Origin: Pseudobutyrivibrio ruminis
GTDB taxonomy: Bacteria > Bacillota > Clostridia > Lachnospirales > Lachnospiraceae
DNA: 64,000 bases
NCBI RefSeq assembly: GCF_015057245.1
Contig: NZ_SVET01000002.1
Span: forward strand, 307,836 to 371,835
Direction of reading: 5' to 3'
Of the stretch, positions 26,271 through 34,987 are shown in pieces (position 1 is the first letter of the stretch; each line of letters opens with the position of its first letter). The position numbers and the translations under genes were made by a program. The notes beneath the pieces are model-generated. The model was given only the letters and a program-made list of their open reading frames with translations. It made no database searches and was not told the DNA's origin.

Positions 26271-28033
26271 TAGTCCTCGCCTCCTTCCTGAGCCTTGTCA
26301 AAGTCGCCGCTGCCGGCGCCTGTCTGCTGCTCATAGATTTCCTTGTAAATCTCATTTCTAGCCATCAACTCTTCGTGTGTACCGAAGTCGTTGACCTTAC
26401 CATCATCCATAACGATGATTCGGTCTGCATCCATAACAGATGAGATACGCTGTGCAATGATAAGCTTTGTTGTGCCAGGGATTTCCTCCCGGAAAGCACG
26501 GCGGATGCTTGCATCTGTAGCTGTATCTACTGCTGATGTAGAGTCATCAAGGATAAGAATCTTTGGCTTCTTAAGAAGAGCTCGCGCAATACAAAGTCTC
26601 TGGCGCTGTCCACCTGATACGTTTGTACCACCCTGCTCGATGTGTGTGTTGTAGCCATCTGGGAACTTCTCGATGAATTCGTCTGCGCATGCAAGCTTTG
26701 CAGCACGCTTTACTTCCTCGTCTGTTGCATTTTTGTCGCCCCAACGAAGGTTTTCAGCAATTGTTCCAGAGAAAAGTACGTTGTTCTGAAGAACTACGGC
26801 AACCTGATTACGAATTGTCTCAACATCGTAATCCTTAACGTTGTTGCCACCTACAAGAACTTCACCCTCATCCACATCGTAAAGACGTGAAATCATTGAA
26901 ACAAGAGTAGTCTTTGCTGAACCAGTTCCACCAAGTACGCCGATTGTCTCGCCAGAGTTAATCTGAAGATTGATGTGGTCGAGAACTGGGCGCTCTGCTG
27001 TTTTGTTGTATCCGAAGACAACATCCTTGAACTGGATTGATCCATCTGGCACTTCATAGATTGGATTCTCACCATTTGTGATTGTTGTCTTTTCCTCAAG
27101 TACTTCATAAATACGTTTCATGCTGGCTATTGACATTGTAACCATGATGAAAATCATAGCGAAGAACATGAGTGACGTAAGAATGTTCATGCAGTATGAG
27201 AATAACGAAACAAGCTCACCAGTTGTAAGTGTGCCCTCGATAACAATCTCATGGGCACCAAACCAGCTGATAAGGATGATACATACATAAATAACTGCAC
27301 TCATCATTGGCATTGTGAAGGCGATCATTTTTTCTGCAGCTGTTGCTGCCTTGTAGATGCCCTGGCTGCCCTTGACGAATTTTGTCTTTTCAAATGCCTC
27401 ACGAACGTAAGCCTTTACAACTCTGATACCTGTGACATTTTCCTGTACAGATGCGTTCAAGTCATCGTACTTCTTCATAAGAATTTCGAATAATGGTCTT
27501 GTCTTGAAAAGTACAAAAGTCATGAATGCAAGAATGATGACCATAGCAAAAAAGAAGTTCGATGCAATATGTACATTAATTCTGAAAGAAAGAATCATAG
27601 CAACGATAACTGTAACTGGTGCTCTGAATCCCATTCTAAGAACCATGATAAATGCGTTTTGTACGTTTGTTACGTCTGTTGTAAGACGTGTAACAAGTCC
27701 TGCTGTTGAGAACTTATCGATATTTTCAAATGAGAAGGTCTGAATGTTTTCAAACATCTTCTTTCTGAGGTTTTTGGCTAGTCCTGCAGAAGCCTTACTT
27801 CCGTAAACAGCTCCCATTACGCCGCCAAACAAACCTACGACTGCGCAAATGAGCATGTATCCACCGATTCGATAAATCTCGCTCATGTTGCCCGCTTCAA
27901 CACCTTTGTCTACTAAATCTGCTACAAGAAGTGGAATTATCATTTCCATTGCTACTTCAAGAATCATAAAAACAGGAGTCGCTAGTGCTGCTGCGGTGTA
28001 TTCTTTTGTTTCCTGTAATAATCTCTTTACCAA
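26270..28033 (-). CDS. ABC exporter half-transporter, degenerate-Walker-B subunit
   Basis: A 587-residue permease-ATPase, partner of the next gene. Membrane domain about 15-310, nucleotide-binding domain about 335-570. Walker A is GGTGSAKTT, the signature is the canonical VSGGQ, and Walker B is ILILDDSTSA, where Asp replaces the catalytic Glu. In heterodimeric exporters one ATP site is degenerate; here the degenerate site would combine this Walker B with the partner's LSQGQ signature, and the active site the partner's Glu with this VSGGQ. The gene follows the MarR regulator by 2 bp and is probably repressed by it. Confidence 0.92.
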   Translation of the reverse strand: MVKRLLQETKEYTAAALATPVFMILEVAMEMIIPLLVADLVDKGVEAGNMSEIYRIGGYMLICAVVGLFGGVMGAVYGSKASAGLAKNLRKKMFENIQTFSFENIDKFSTAGLVTRLTTDVTNVQNAFIMVLRMGFRAPVTVIVAMILSFRINVHIASNFFFAMVIILAFMTFVLFKTRPLFEILMKKYDDLNASVQENVTGIRVVKAYVREAFEKTKFVKGSQGIYKAATAAEKMIAFTMPMMSAVIYVCIILISWFGAHEIVIEGTLTTGELVSLFSYCMNILTSLMFFAMIFIMVTMSIASMKRIYEVLEEKTTITNGENPIYEVPDGSIQFKDVVFGYNKTAERPVLDHINLQINSGETIGVLGGTGSAKTTLVSMISRLYDVDEGEVLVGGNNVKDYDVETIRNQVAVVLQNNVLFSGTIAENLRWGDKNATDEEVKRAAKLACADEFIEKFPDGYNTHIEQGGTNVSGGQRQRLCIARALLKKPKILILDDSTSAVDTATDASIRRAFREEIPGTTKLIIAQRISSVMDADRIIVMDDGKVNDFGTHEELMARNEIYKEIYEQQTGAGSGDFDKAQEGGED

Positions 28034-28035
28034 AT

Positions 28036-28518
28036 TTAATCCTCCTTCTTTAATTCTACGTAAGATTTATATTCCCTAGCGTTCTGCTGCATCTTTTCAA
28101 GGACGCGAATCACAGTGGCGATTTCTTCTTCAGAGATACCTTTTGTTACATATTCTTCTACTTCATGTATTTGGTTCTCTATAAGATGATGAAACTCCAT
28201 CCCCTTTTCTGTAACTATGATTTGCTTTTTGCGTCCGTCACCATCTACTGGGACCTTGGCAATCAAGCCATCTCGCTCCAGGGTCTGAATCATATCTGCC
28301 AATGTAGATTTAGGGAAATGGAAAACTTTTTCCAAATCTTTTTGGAAAATTGGTTCAGTCTGTCTAACAAAATAACCAATAAGCCATCCGTTCTTTGTTG
28401 TGCAAAGATCCATTTTGTTGTCGCAGGCGCCTCTGTGAATTGCGTCCTTGACTTCACGACCTATGCTTCCGCACAAAAAACCTATATGTGTCTTATTGTC
28501 AAATTCCTTTGAACTCAT
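28036..28518 (-). CDS. MarR family transcriptional regulator
   Basis: A 160-residue winged-helix regulator. The DNA-binding part is about residues 55-110: FHFPKSTLADMIQTLERDGLI as recognition region, then a DGDGRKKQIIVTEKG wing, the typical DxRxxxVxLTxxG pattern of MarR. It heads the operon with the two ABC genes (2-bp gap), so it most likely controls their expression in response to a drug or metabolite. Ribosome site AAAGGAGAAGAA. Upstream lies a promoter followed by 15-bp tandem repeats that are good operator candidates. Confidence 0.9.
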   Translation of the reverse strand: MSSKEFDNKTHIGFLCGSIGREVKDAIHRGACDNKMDLCTTKNGWLIGYFVRQTEPIFQKDLEKVFHFPKSTLADMIQTLERDGLIAKVPVDGDGRKKQIIVTEKGMEFHHLIENQIHEVEEYVTKGISEEEIATVIRVLEKMQQNAREYKSYVELKKED

Positions 28519-28560
28519 TTCTTCTCCTTTCCTCTATAATTTCTTTCTTTAATTTGCTTT

Positions 28561-28646
28561 GGGAATGTCCGACTTCGGAATGTTCGGTTCCGGACAATTC
28601 GGTTTCGGACAATTTGCATTATACACTCTAAATTGTGTCCAAGCAA
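28561..28646 (-). promoter_or_regulatory. Promoter with 3.5 tandem 15-bp repeats, MarR-ABC operon
   Basis: Minus strand: TTGCTT (28646-28641), 17-nt spacer, TATAAT (28623-28618). Directly downstream are three head-to-tail 15-bp units at 28599-28613, 28584-28598 and 28569-28583, plus a partial one at 28561-28568, each built on TCCGAA or TCCGGAA followed by a CGA/CGG step. Their position at and after the start site suits a repressor roadblock. Confidence 0.65.
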
Positions 28647-28816
28647 CAAAAAAAATATTAAAATTCTATTAAAAAGTCCACGAGCGACTTCATCCGTGGT
28701 ATAGTAGACAATAGACATAATGATAGGACTTGAATAGGGGAGTACATAATCGTTAGAGAATGGATTTATTGCTTAATCCGCCTTAGGGAAGTAATTAATA
28801 AGAAAAGGAGTATAAC

Positions 28817-29374
28817 ATGAGAGAACGAAGCAAAGATTTACGAGTAAGAAGAACTCTTACCGCAATTAGAAAGTCATTTAATGAACTCGTACTAGCACGT
28901 GACTATCGCGAAATCTCAATTACCGATCTTACAGAAAGAGCAGGAATCAACAGAAAGACATTTTATCTTCACTATACATCTTTGGATGACTTGATTGATG
29001 AAATTGAAGAAGAAGTTTCTTCAGACTTATTAGAGCATATTGGAAAGTATGCATTAGATATGGATCTTAGTGGATGTATCACATACTTCTACAAATATCT
29101 TGAGTCATGCAGCAAGGTACAGAAGAAGCTTATGTGCGATGAGTCATATTCATTCTTCTACAATGCAGTTGTAGATAAGGTTTTGAACAGTGACGAATTT
29201 TCTAAGTTCTTCAACCAGACTGAGCATCCTTCAATCGTACGTTCATACACAAAGGCAATCACATCTATTTACAAGGATTGGTTGGCAAGTGGACGCGACG
29301 TAGAATTCAAGACACTTACAGATGTTGCAAGTGTTCTTGTTGGCAAGGGATACGCTGGCGTTATTAAAAAATAA
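28817..29374 (+). CDS. TetR/AcrR family transcriptional regulator
   Basis: A 185-residue regulator with an N-terminal TetR-type helix-turn-helix (about residues 12-58): ALTAIRKSFNEL, then ITDLTERAGINRKTFYLHYTSLDDL, the typical FY-HF-like end of the recognition helix being TFYLHY. The C-terminal ligand domain resembles the small TetR_C group found with YfbI/DhaS-like regulators. It is divergent from the MarR-ABC operon and convergent with glucokinase; a link to either is not evident. Strong ribosome site AAAAGGAG 7 nt before ATG. Confidence 0.85.
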   Translation: MRERSKDLRVRRTLTAIRKSFNELVLARDYREISITDLTERAGINRKTFYLHYTSLDDLIDEIEEEVSSDLLEHIGKYALDMDLSGCITYFYKYLESCSKVQKKLMCDESYSFFYNAVVDKVLNSDEFSKFFNQTEHPSIVRSYTKAITSIYKDWLASGRDVEFKTLTDVASVLVGKGYAGVIKK

Positions 29375-29385
29375 ATATGTACTGT

Positions 29386-29417
29386 AAAAGGCAGGTCTTG
29401 AGATGACCTGCCTTTTT
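29386..29417. terminator. Bidirectional terminator between tetR-like and glk
   Basis: AAAAGGCAGGTC pairs perfectly with GACCTGCCTTTT around a 7-nt loop, with T-runs on both strands, between the convergent genes ending at 29374 and 29435. Confidence 0.9.
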
Positions 29418-29434
29418 GTTTGCTTTATTTCTAA

Positions 29435-30373
29435 TTAAAGGATAAGCTTCATTGCGCCGTAGATACCAGCATCGTTTCCAAGTGATGCGAGAACGATTTT
29501 TGTGCTCTTGCAGCCGTGGAATGCGATTTGATTGAATCTGTATTCTACTTCATCAACAAGATACTGGCCTGCCTTTGAAACGCCACCGCCAATAACGAAG
29601 GCTTCTGGGTTTACCACACAAGAGATTACCTGAAGGCCCTGTGCCAAGTATTCGCAAGCACGTCTTGCGATTTCCTTTGCAACTACATCACCCTTCTTTG
29701 CCTCATCAAAAACAGCCTTTGCATCAAGTGTTTCCACATCTCTAAGGCTGCTTGCATCATCGTTCTGAGCAAGGCGAATCTTTGCAAGACGAGCAATACC
29801 TGTTGCCGAGCAATACTGCTCAAGACATCCGTGATTGCCACAACCGCAAGTGTTTTCCTCTGTGTAATTTACTCTGATGTGACCGATTTCTCCTGCTGCA
29901 CCTGCTGCACCGCTGATGATATCGTCGTTGATGATAACACCACCGCCAACACCTGTGCCAAGTGTTACCATTACTGAGCTTGAATATTCCTTTGCAGCTC
30001 CCATCCAAGCTTCGCCAAGTGCTGCAACGTTTGCATCGTTACCAGCCTTAACCTTGAGACCGCCGAGGCACTCAGAGAATTCCTTCTCTACGTTGAAAAC
30101 GCCCCAACCAAGGTTTACACAACGGTTTACAACACCGTCATCTGATACAGGTCCAGGAATTCCGATACCTACGCCTGCTACATAGTCAGCAGCAATGTTC
30201 TTTTCATCCATCTTCTTAACAACTGTCTGTGCAAGATTCTTAAGGATGTTTACACCGCCGTTTGATGTGTCTGTAGGAACCTCCCACTTCTCAAGTAGCT
30301 CACCATCTGCTGTGAATAAGCCGCACTTACATGTTGTTCCCCCCAAATCCAATCCAAATCCGTACTTTGCCAT
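29435..30373 (-). CDS. glk: ROK family glucokinase
   Basis: Cytoplasmic sugar kinase of 312 residues that phosphorylates glucose with ATP. The N-terminal phosphate loop is GLDLGGTTCKCGLF; the sugar-binding/catalytic segment is NDANVAALGE; the ROK zinc site is GEIGH followed by CGCGNHGCLE; the second nucleotide loop is GGGVSKAG. The ATG at 30373 is used; an in-frame TTG 9 bp earlier lies too near the GGAGG. It follows the penicillin-binding-protein gene by 26 bp and is likely co-transcribed. Glucose released by the LacZ at 36762 would be a natural substrate (inference). Confidence 0.9.
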   Translation of the reverse strand: MAKYGFGLDLGGTTCKCGLFTADGELLEKWEVPTDTSNGGVNILKNLAQTVVKKMDEKNIAADYVAGVGIGIPGPVSDDGVVNRCVNLGWGVFNVEKEFSECLGGLKVKAGNDANVAALGEAWMGAAKEYSSSVMVTLGTGVGGGVIINDDIISGAAGAAGEIGHIRVNYTEENTCGCGNHGCLEQYCSATGIARLAKIRLAQNDDASSLRDVETLDAKAVFDEAKKGDVVAKEIARRACEYLAQGLQVISCVVNPEAFVIGGGVSKAGQYLVDEVEYRFNQIAFHGCKSTKIVLASLGNDAGIYGAMKLIL

Positions 30374-30399
30374 TTCTTTCAAAATCCTCCATATTACTT

Positions 30400-32601
30400 C
30401 TATTCAACCTGATCCTCCACTTCTTCAGTGGTGGTTGTTATCTCTATATCTGTGGCGCCATCTGGAATAGCGCCCTCTGGCACTTCCGTACCGTCGAAAG
30501 TTTCAGTAATAATTTTGTATGTGTTAGGCTCCTGAGGGGCTTCCCCAGGATTTTCCTCATCAAAGACACCGTATGGCTCTTCTTCTGATTCGCCCTCTTC
30601 ATCCATCTCCACTTCGTCCTGCTGCTCTTCTGTGCCGATGTATTCCACTGGCTTTTTGAACTCTGCAGGTAGCAGGCCTTCGTGAATGGTATTCATGTAT
30701 TCTTCCCAAATTTTAGCTGGGTAAGATGAGCCAGTCAAGCCCGCTATTTTCTTGGGCTGATCAGAGCCAACCCAGATGCTTGTGGTATAATATCTGGTGT
30801 AGCCAACAAACCAGCCATCGCGGTTGTCGTTGGTGGTACCAGTTTTGCCTGCTGCTGGCATCTCACCAAGGTCGATGCCTCTGGCGGTACCCTCAGCCAC
30901 TACCGATTGTAGCATATCTGTCATGGTTCTGGCAGCATTTTCTTCGTAAACTTGTACCTCTTCTTCCTGGGCTTCGTAAAGTACCTCTCCCTCAGAATCG
31001 GTGATTTGCAAAATGCAATCTGGCTCTCGCATATAGCCATCATTTTGGATAGTGGCATATCCTTTTGCCATTTCCAAAGGACTTACGCCAACTGTAAGGC
31101 CGCCAAGACATGCTGCCATGCCATAGTCGTCATCTTCTATGTGGGAAAATCCCAGGTTCTTTAGATACTGGATTCCCTTTTGTGGTGTCACTTCCGAATA
31201 CAACTGCCAAGCTACTGTGTTTTTGGACTGTGCCACAGCCTGGCGCAATGTTATTTCTCCGGAATAAGTACCTGTTGCATTTTCCGGGCCATCCGCCGTC
31301 TTTACGTCCATCACCTTGCTGTCTGGGGTGTAGCCCATTTCGATGGCTGGAGTGTAAACAATAAGTGGCTTGATTGAGCTGCCTGGCTGGCGGAAGCTTT
31401 GATATGCTCTGTTTAATGTGTAGCCTGTCACATCCTGACTACGGCCACCAACAATTGCTTTGGTCATGCCTGTCTCGTTGTCAATGCAAACTCCTGCCGA
31501 CTGCACTGTGTAGATTCCATCGTCATTAACATCTGTAAAATCCTCCAGGTGGGAATCTATTGCCGCCTGCAGTTGATTTTGCATGTTCATATCTATGGAT
31601 GTGTAGATTCGATATCCTGATGTAAATAATGTGGTATTCCAATGATTGTAAGCCTCATCATAGGCTCTGTTGTAGGCTTCCTCGTCTTCATCCGAGTCAA
31701 ACTCAGTCTTGAACTCGAAGCCATTTGCCTTCATAAGCGCCCTGGTTGCACAGTAATATGCGTATGTTTCTACATAATTATTCTTGATGCTATCTGGCCT
31801 TGTCAGCACAATATTTTCGTTCACTGCCGACGTGTAAGTTGCTTCGCTAATCACCTTATCCTTCAACATTGATGACAATATAGTATTTCGTCTGGTGATA
31901 GTGTTTTCTGGATTCACTACTGGGTCGTAGTAGGTCGGGCTGTTAGGAATGGCAAGCAGGTAGCACACTTCCGATAGGGTCAGTTCCGAAATATCCTTGC
32001 TGAAATATCCCTTTGCTGCCGCCTCAATGCCATAATATCCGTTAGCAAAATAAACATTATTTAAATAGAACTCTAATATCTGTTCCTTGGAATACTTCTT
32101 TTCCAGCTCCGATGCGATATAAATTTCCTCCACCTTACGCTGCCATGTCTTTTCATTGCTGAGGAAGATTGTTCTGGCAAGCTGCTGGGTGATGGTGCTA
32201 CCACCCTGAGTGATTTCCTTATCCTTTAGCATGGTGTAAAGAGCTCTAGCGATTCCTTTATAATCGATACCGTTGTGCTCGAAGAACTTTTTATCCTCAA
32301 TGGAAACCAAGGCTTTCACTGCGTTCTGTGGAATCTGGTCGTAAGTGATGTAGTACACATCCTTCTCTCCCTTTAGCACAGAAATCGTGTTGCCATTTGC
32401 ATCGTATACTTCACTGGTTTCTATCTGTCTAAATGTATCTTCCGTGGATTTTTTTACAAGAGAAGTAGCCTCTGATTTTAACTCAGAGACTTGAGCTGCG
32501 TAACCGCTGGCATAGTAATAGGTGACGGCCGAAACCAGCAGCAGTAGCAGTACTATTTGGAGTTTGATTAGTCGAAATATTTTCTTGTTATTGGCCTTCA
32601 T
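30400..32601 (-). CDS. Class A penicillin-binding protein (glycosyltransferase/transpeptidase)
   Basis: A 733-residue bifunctional peptidoglycan synthase. Short cytoplasmic N-terminus, one membrane anchor (about 12-32), a GT51 glycosyltransferase domain (about 70-250; EDKKFFEHNGID with the catalytic Glu, then GGSTITQQLARTIFL and ELEKKYSKEQILEFYLN), then the transpeptidase domain with SxxK in PGSSIKPL, SxN in QSKNTVAW and KTGTT. The C-terminal tail is Glu-rich and disordered. It polymerises lipid II and cross-links stem peptides outside the membrane. All catalytic motifs are intact. The neighbour downstream is glucokinase. Confidence 0.93.
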   Translation of the reverse strand: MKANNKKIFRLIKLQIVLLLLLVSAVTYYYASGYAAQVSELKSEATSLVKKSTEDTFRQIETSEVYDANGNTISVLKGEKDVYYITYDQIPQNAVKALVSIEDKKFFEHNGIDYKGIARALYTMLKDKEITQGGSTITQQLARTIFLSNEKTWQRKVEEIYIASELEKKYSKEQILEFYLNNVYFANGYYGIEAAAKGYFSKDISELTLSEVCYLLAIPNSPTYYDPVVNPENTITRRNTILSSMLKDKVISEATYTSAVNENIVLTRPDSIKNNYVETYAYYCATRALMKANGFEFKTEFDSDEDEEAYNRAYDEAYNHWNTTLFTSGYRIYTSIDMNMQNQLQAAIDSHLEDFTDVNDDGIYTVQSAGVCIDNETGMTKAIVGGRSQDVTGYTLNRAYQSFRQPGSSIKPLIVYTPAIEMGYTPDSKVMDVKTADGPENATGTYSGEITLRQAVAQSKNTVAWQLYSEVTPQKGIQYLKNLGFSHIEDDDYGMAACLGGLTVGVSPLEMAKGYATIQNDGYMREPDCILQITDSEGEVLYEAQEEEVQVYEENAARTMTDMLQSVVAEGTARGIDLGEMPAAGKTGTTNDNRDGWFVGYTRYYTTSIWVGSDQPKKIAGLTGSSYPAKIWEEYMNTIHEGLLPAEFKKPVEYIGTEEQQDEVEMDEEGESEEEPYGVFDEENPGEAPQEPNTYKIITETFDGTEVPEGAIPDGATDIEITTTTEEVEDQVE

Positions 32602-32733
32602 TCGCGGACCGCCTTGTTTTGATATAAATATATTACCATAATGTCATTTCTTTGACATTTTTACCTTTATAAATTGATTAATTATTTTGTATCACTTGTA
32701 TTAAAAACCACATACATTTATCATTAGTGTAGA

Positions 32734-32769
32734 TTCTTGCTGACAATTTCCTTTTTCTATCAGCAAGAA
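32734..32769 (+). promoter_or_regulatory. Leader hairpin upstream of galM
   Basis: TTCTTGCTGA (32734-32743) and TCAGCAAGAA (32760-32769) are perfect 10-bp arms around a 16-nt pyrimidine-rich loop, ending 17 bp before the AGGGAGG ribosome site. There is no T-run after it, so it is more likely an operator or 5'-UTR element than a terminator. Confidence 0.5.
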
Positions 32770-32800
32770 GTCAAAGTTATTTTATAGGGAGGTTTTTATC

Positions 32801-33835
32801 GTGGAAAAAGAAAAAGTAGGCGTTACTAAAAACGGCGAAGACATGATTGCATATACTCTTATTAATAAGAATGGTATGCAGGCAAAAATCATGAATTTTG
32901 GTTGTAACCTTTTAGAGCTTTGGGTTCCTGATAAGGAAGGAATTCTTACAGATGTAGTTTTAGGATATGACAATATTGAGGATTATTTTGAGAATTCACC
33001 TGGATTTGGATGCTGCATCTGCCCTAATGGCAACCGTATCGGCGATTCAAAATTTACTTTAAATGGTGTTGAGTACAAGCTCGATGCCAACGATGGAAAG
33101 AACAATCTTCATTCAGGCTTCCATCCAATGCACAAGCGCATTTGGAATGTAGAGTCTGTTGATGACAGCCATATCACATTCACTTGCCACAAGGCTGACG
33201 GAGAATGCGGATTCCCTGGAGAAATGGATATCACAATCACATACACTCTTGGTGATGACAACTCATTAAAGCTTGAATATTCAGGGGTTTCAGATGTTGA
33301 CACAATCTTCAACCCAACTAACCACAGCTACTTCAATTTGAACGGACATGACTCAGGTTCTGTTATGGATCACATCGTTTGGATTGATGCTGACAGATAT
33401 ACTCACACTGATTCAGAGTCTATTCCTCACGGAGAATGTCGTGAAGTAAAGGGAACTCCAATGGATTTCACTACCCCTAAAGCTCTGAAGAAGGATACAG
33501 ATGCTGACTATGATCAGCTCAACTGGGCAGGCGGTTTCGACCACAATTACTGCCTCAACAATCCTTCTCTTACAAAGCCAAGTTGTACACTCGAAGATCC
33601 TGCAAGCGGAAGAAAGATGGAAGTTTACACAGATTTACCTGGTGTACAGCTTTACGCTGGCAACTACCTTGATGACAGCCACATCGGCAAGGGTGACTGC
33701 CCTTACGGCAAACGCTTTGGAGTATGCTTCGAGTCTCAGTACTTCCCAAATGCAGTAAACGTACCTACATTTGAGCAGCCAATCGCCAAAGCAGGCCAGA
33801 AGGCTCACTCAACTACAATTTATAAATTTATCTAA
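32801..33835 (+). CDS. galM: Aldose 1-epimerase (mutarotase)
   Basis: Cytoplasmic enzyme of 344 residues that interconverts alpha and beta anomers of galactose or glucose. Family residues are visible: the substrate Arg in CPNGNRIGDSKF, the catalytic His in NPTNHSYFNL (about 184), and the catalytic Glu in CFESQYFPNA (about 309). GTG start at 32801 with AGGGAGG 8 nt upstream. It faces the lac operon across diaminopimelate dehydrogenase; LacZ releases beta-galactose and GalK needs the alpha form, so it fits the same pathway although it is transcribed separately. Confidence 0.92.
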   Translation: MEKEKVGVTKNGEDMIAYTLINKNGMQAKIMNFGCNLLELWVPDKEGILTDVVLGYDNIEDYFENSPGFGCCICPNGNRIGDSKFTLNGVEYKLDANDGKNNLHSGFHPMHKRIWNVESVDDSHITFTCHKADGECGFPGEMDITITYTLGDDNSLKLEYSGVSDVDTIFNPTNHSYFNLNGHDSGSVMDHIVWIDADRYTHTDSESIPHGECREVKGTPMDFTTPKALKKDTDADYDQLNWAGGFDHNYCLNNPSLTKPSCTLEDPASGRKMEVYTDLPGVQLYAGNYLDDSHIGKGDCPYGKRFGVCFESQYFPNAVNVPTFEQPIAKAGQKAHSTTIYKFI

Positions 33836-33841
33836 ATAAAG

Positions 33842-33886
33842 AAAGCCATTATGTTACGGCAACAAGCCTACATAATGGCTTTTTTG
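33842..33886. terminator. Hairpin terminator, copy 2 of the conserved-loop motif
   Basis: Stem AGCCATTATGT/ACATAATGGCT encloses TAC, inner GGC-AACAA-GCC and T, then TTTTTT. Compared with the copy at 4421, the sixth stem pair is T-A instead of G-C, a compensatory change, while the interior is almost identical. Located between the convergent galM and ddh genes. Confidence 0.88.
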
Positions 33887-33890
33887 TATC

Positions 33891-34868
33891 CTAAAGGAAG
33901 TGAGCACGAAGCTCTTCTGCAGGAATTGGTGAAAGGTAAGCTGGTGCGATGTCGAATACTGTCTTTGCACCTGTAGCGCCTTCTTTATTCATGCGAGAAA
34001 TTGCTCTTGCATATGCTGTAAGAACAGCGCCTGTAAACTCTGGGTTTGAATCGAGGTTCAAGCTGTACTCAATGACGTGCTTGTTGCCATCAAATCCTGT
34101 CTCGCCTGTGTAGATAACACTTCCACCGTGTGGCAAACCACTGTGGTTCTTCTTTAACTCTTCCTCTGAAATGAAATTTACTGTTGTATCATAATCTGAG
34201 AAGTAGTTAGGCATTTCCTTGATTTCCTTCTCAATACGAGCCTTATCAGCACCCTCTTCAACAACTACGAAGCATTCTCTTGTGTGCTTTTCTCTTGTTG
34301 TAAGCTCTGGATTTTCACCATTTCTAACTCGCTCAAGCGCTTCTGGAACTGGTACAGTGTACTGTCTAGCATCAACAACACCTTCGATACGACGAATTGC
34401 ATCTGAGTGACCCTGGCTAACGCCCTTGCCCCAGAATGTGTAAGCCTGTCCCTTTGGAAGGATTGATGTTGCATAAAGACGATTCAATGAGAACATTCCT
34501 GGATCCCATCCACATGAGATAAGACCAAGCTTTCCAGCTTCCTTTGAAGCCTTGTCAACGTTTGCAAAATGCTCTGGGATTCTTGCATGTGTATCAAATG
34601 AATCGATAACATTGTAGAGCTTTGCGTACTTTGGTGTCATTTCTGGTAAATCTGTAGCACTACCTCCGCAAATAACAAGTACATCTATATCTTCTTTTCC
34701 TGTATCCAAATCTGCTGTAGATTTAACAGGTGCGTTAGACTTTACTGTAACTGTACTTGGATCTCTTCTAGTATAAATAGCTACAAGCTCCATGTCTTCG
34801 CTAAGAGTAACAGCAGCTTCTACACCACGTCCAAGATTTCCGTATCCTAAAATACCAACTTTAATCAT
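33891..34868 (-). CDS. ddh: meso-Diaminopimelate dehydrogenase
   Basis: NADPH-dependent enzyme of 325 residues that makes meso-2,6-diaminopimelate directly from tetrahydrodipicolinate for lysine and peptidoglycan synthesis. The N-terminal Rossmann motif is GILGYGNLGRGVE; YTRRDP follows and suits NADP binding; the substrate region CGWDPGMFSLNRLYA and WGKGVSQGHSDAIRR is characteristic of Ddh. Length matches the family (about 325). It has its own transcription unit after the galK terminator. Presence of Ddh is consistent with a Lachnospiraceae-type clostridium. Confidence 0.93.
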   Translation of the reverse strand: MIKVGILGYGNLGRGVEAAVTLSEDMELVAIYTRRDPSTVTVKSNAPVKSTADLDTGKEDIDVLVICGGSATDLPEMTPKYAKLYNVIDSFDTHARIPEHFANVDKASKEAGKLGLISCGWDPGMFSLNRLYATSILPKGQAYTFWGKGVSQGHSDAIRRIEGVVDARQYTVPVPEALERVRNGENPELTTREKHTRECFVVVEEGADKARIEKEIKEMPNYFSDYDTTVNFISEEELKKNHSGLPHGGSVIYTGETGFDGNKHVIEYSLNLDSNPEFTGAVLTAYARAISRMNKEGATGAKTVFDIAPAYLSPIPAEELRAHFL

Positions 34869-34941
34869 GTCATACCTCCATTATTCTTTTAATCTTTTGT
34901 AATTTTAAAACAAGGATTAGTTGCATGCAACTGTTTAGATT

Positions 34942-34974
34942 AAAAAAGAGGCCACCCTTTCGGATAGCCTCCCT
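34942..34974 (-). terminator. Terminator of the lac/galK operon
   Basis: Minus-strand stem GGGAGGCTATCC/GGGTGGCCTC with a GAAA loop followed by TTTTTT, just after the galK stop at 34988. Confidence 0.85.
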
Positions 34975-34987
34975 ACAAAATCTTTTA

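Noticed and set aside
28515..28718. 67-aa frame with IVRNR repeats before the MarR gene
   Set aside because: It is the translation of the 15-bp operator repeats and runs across the promoter.
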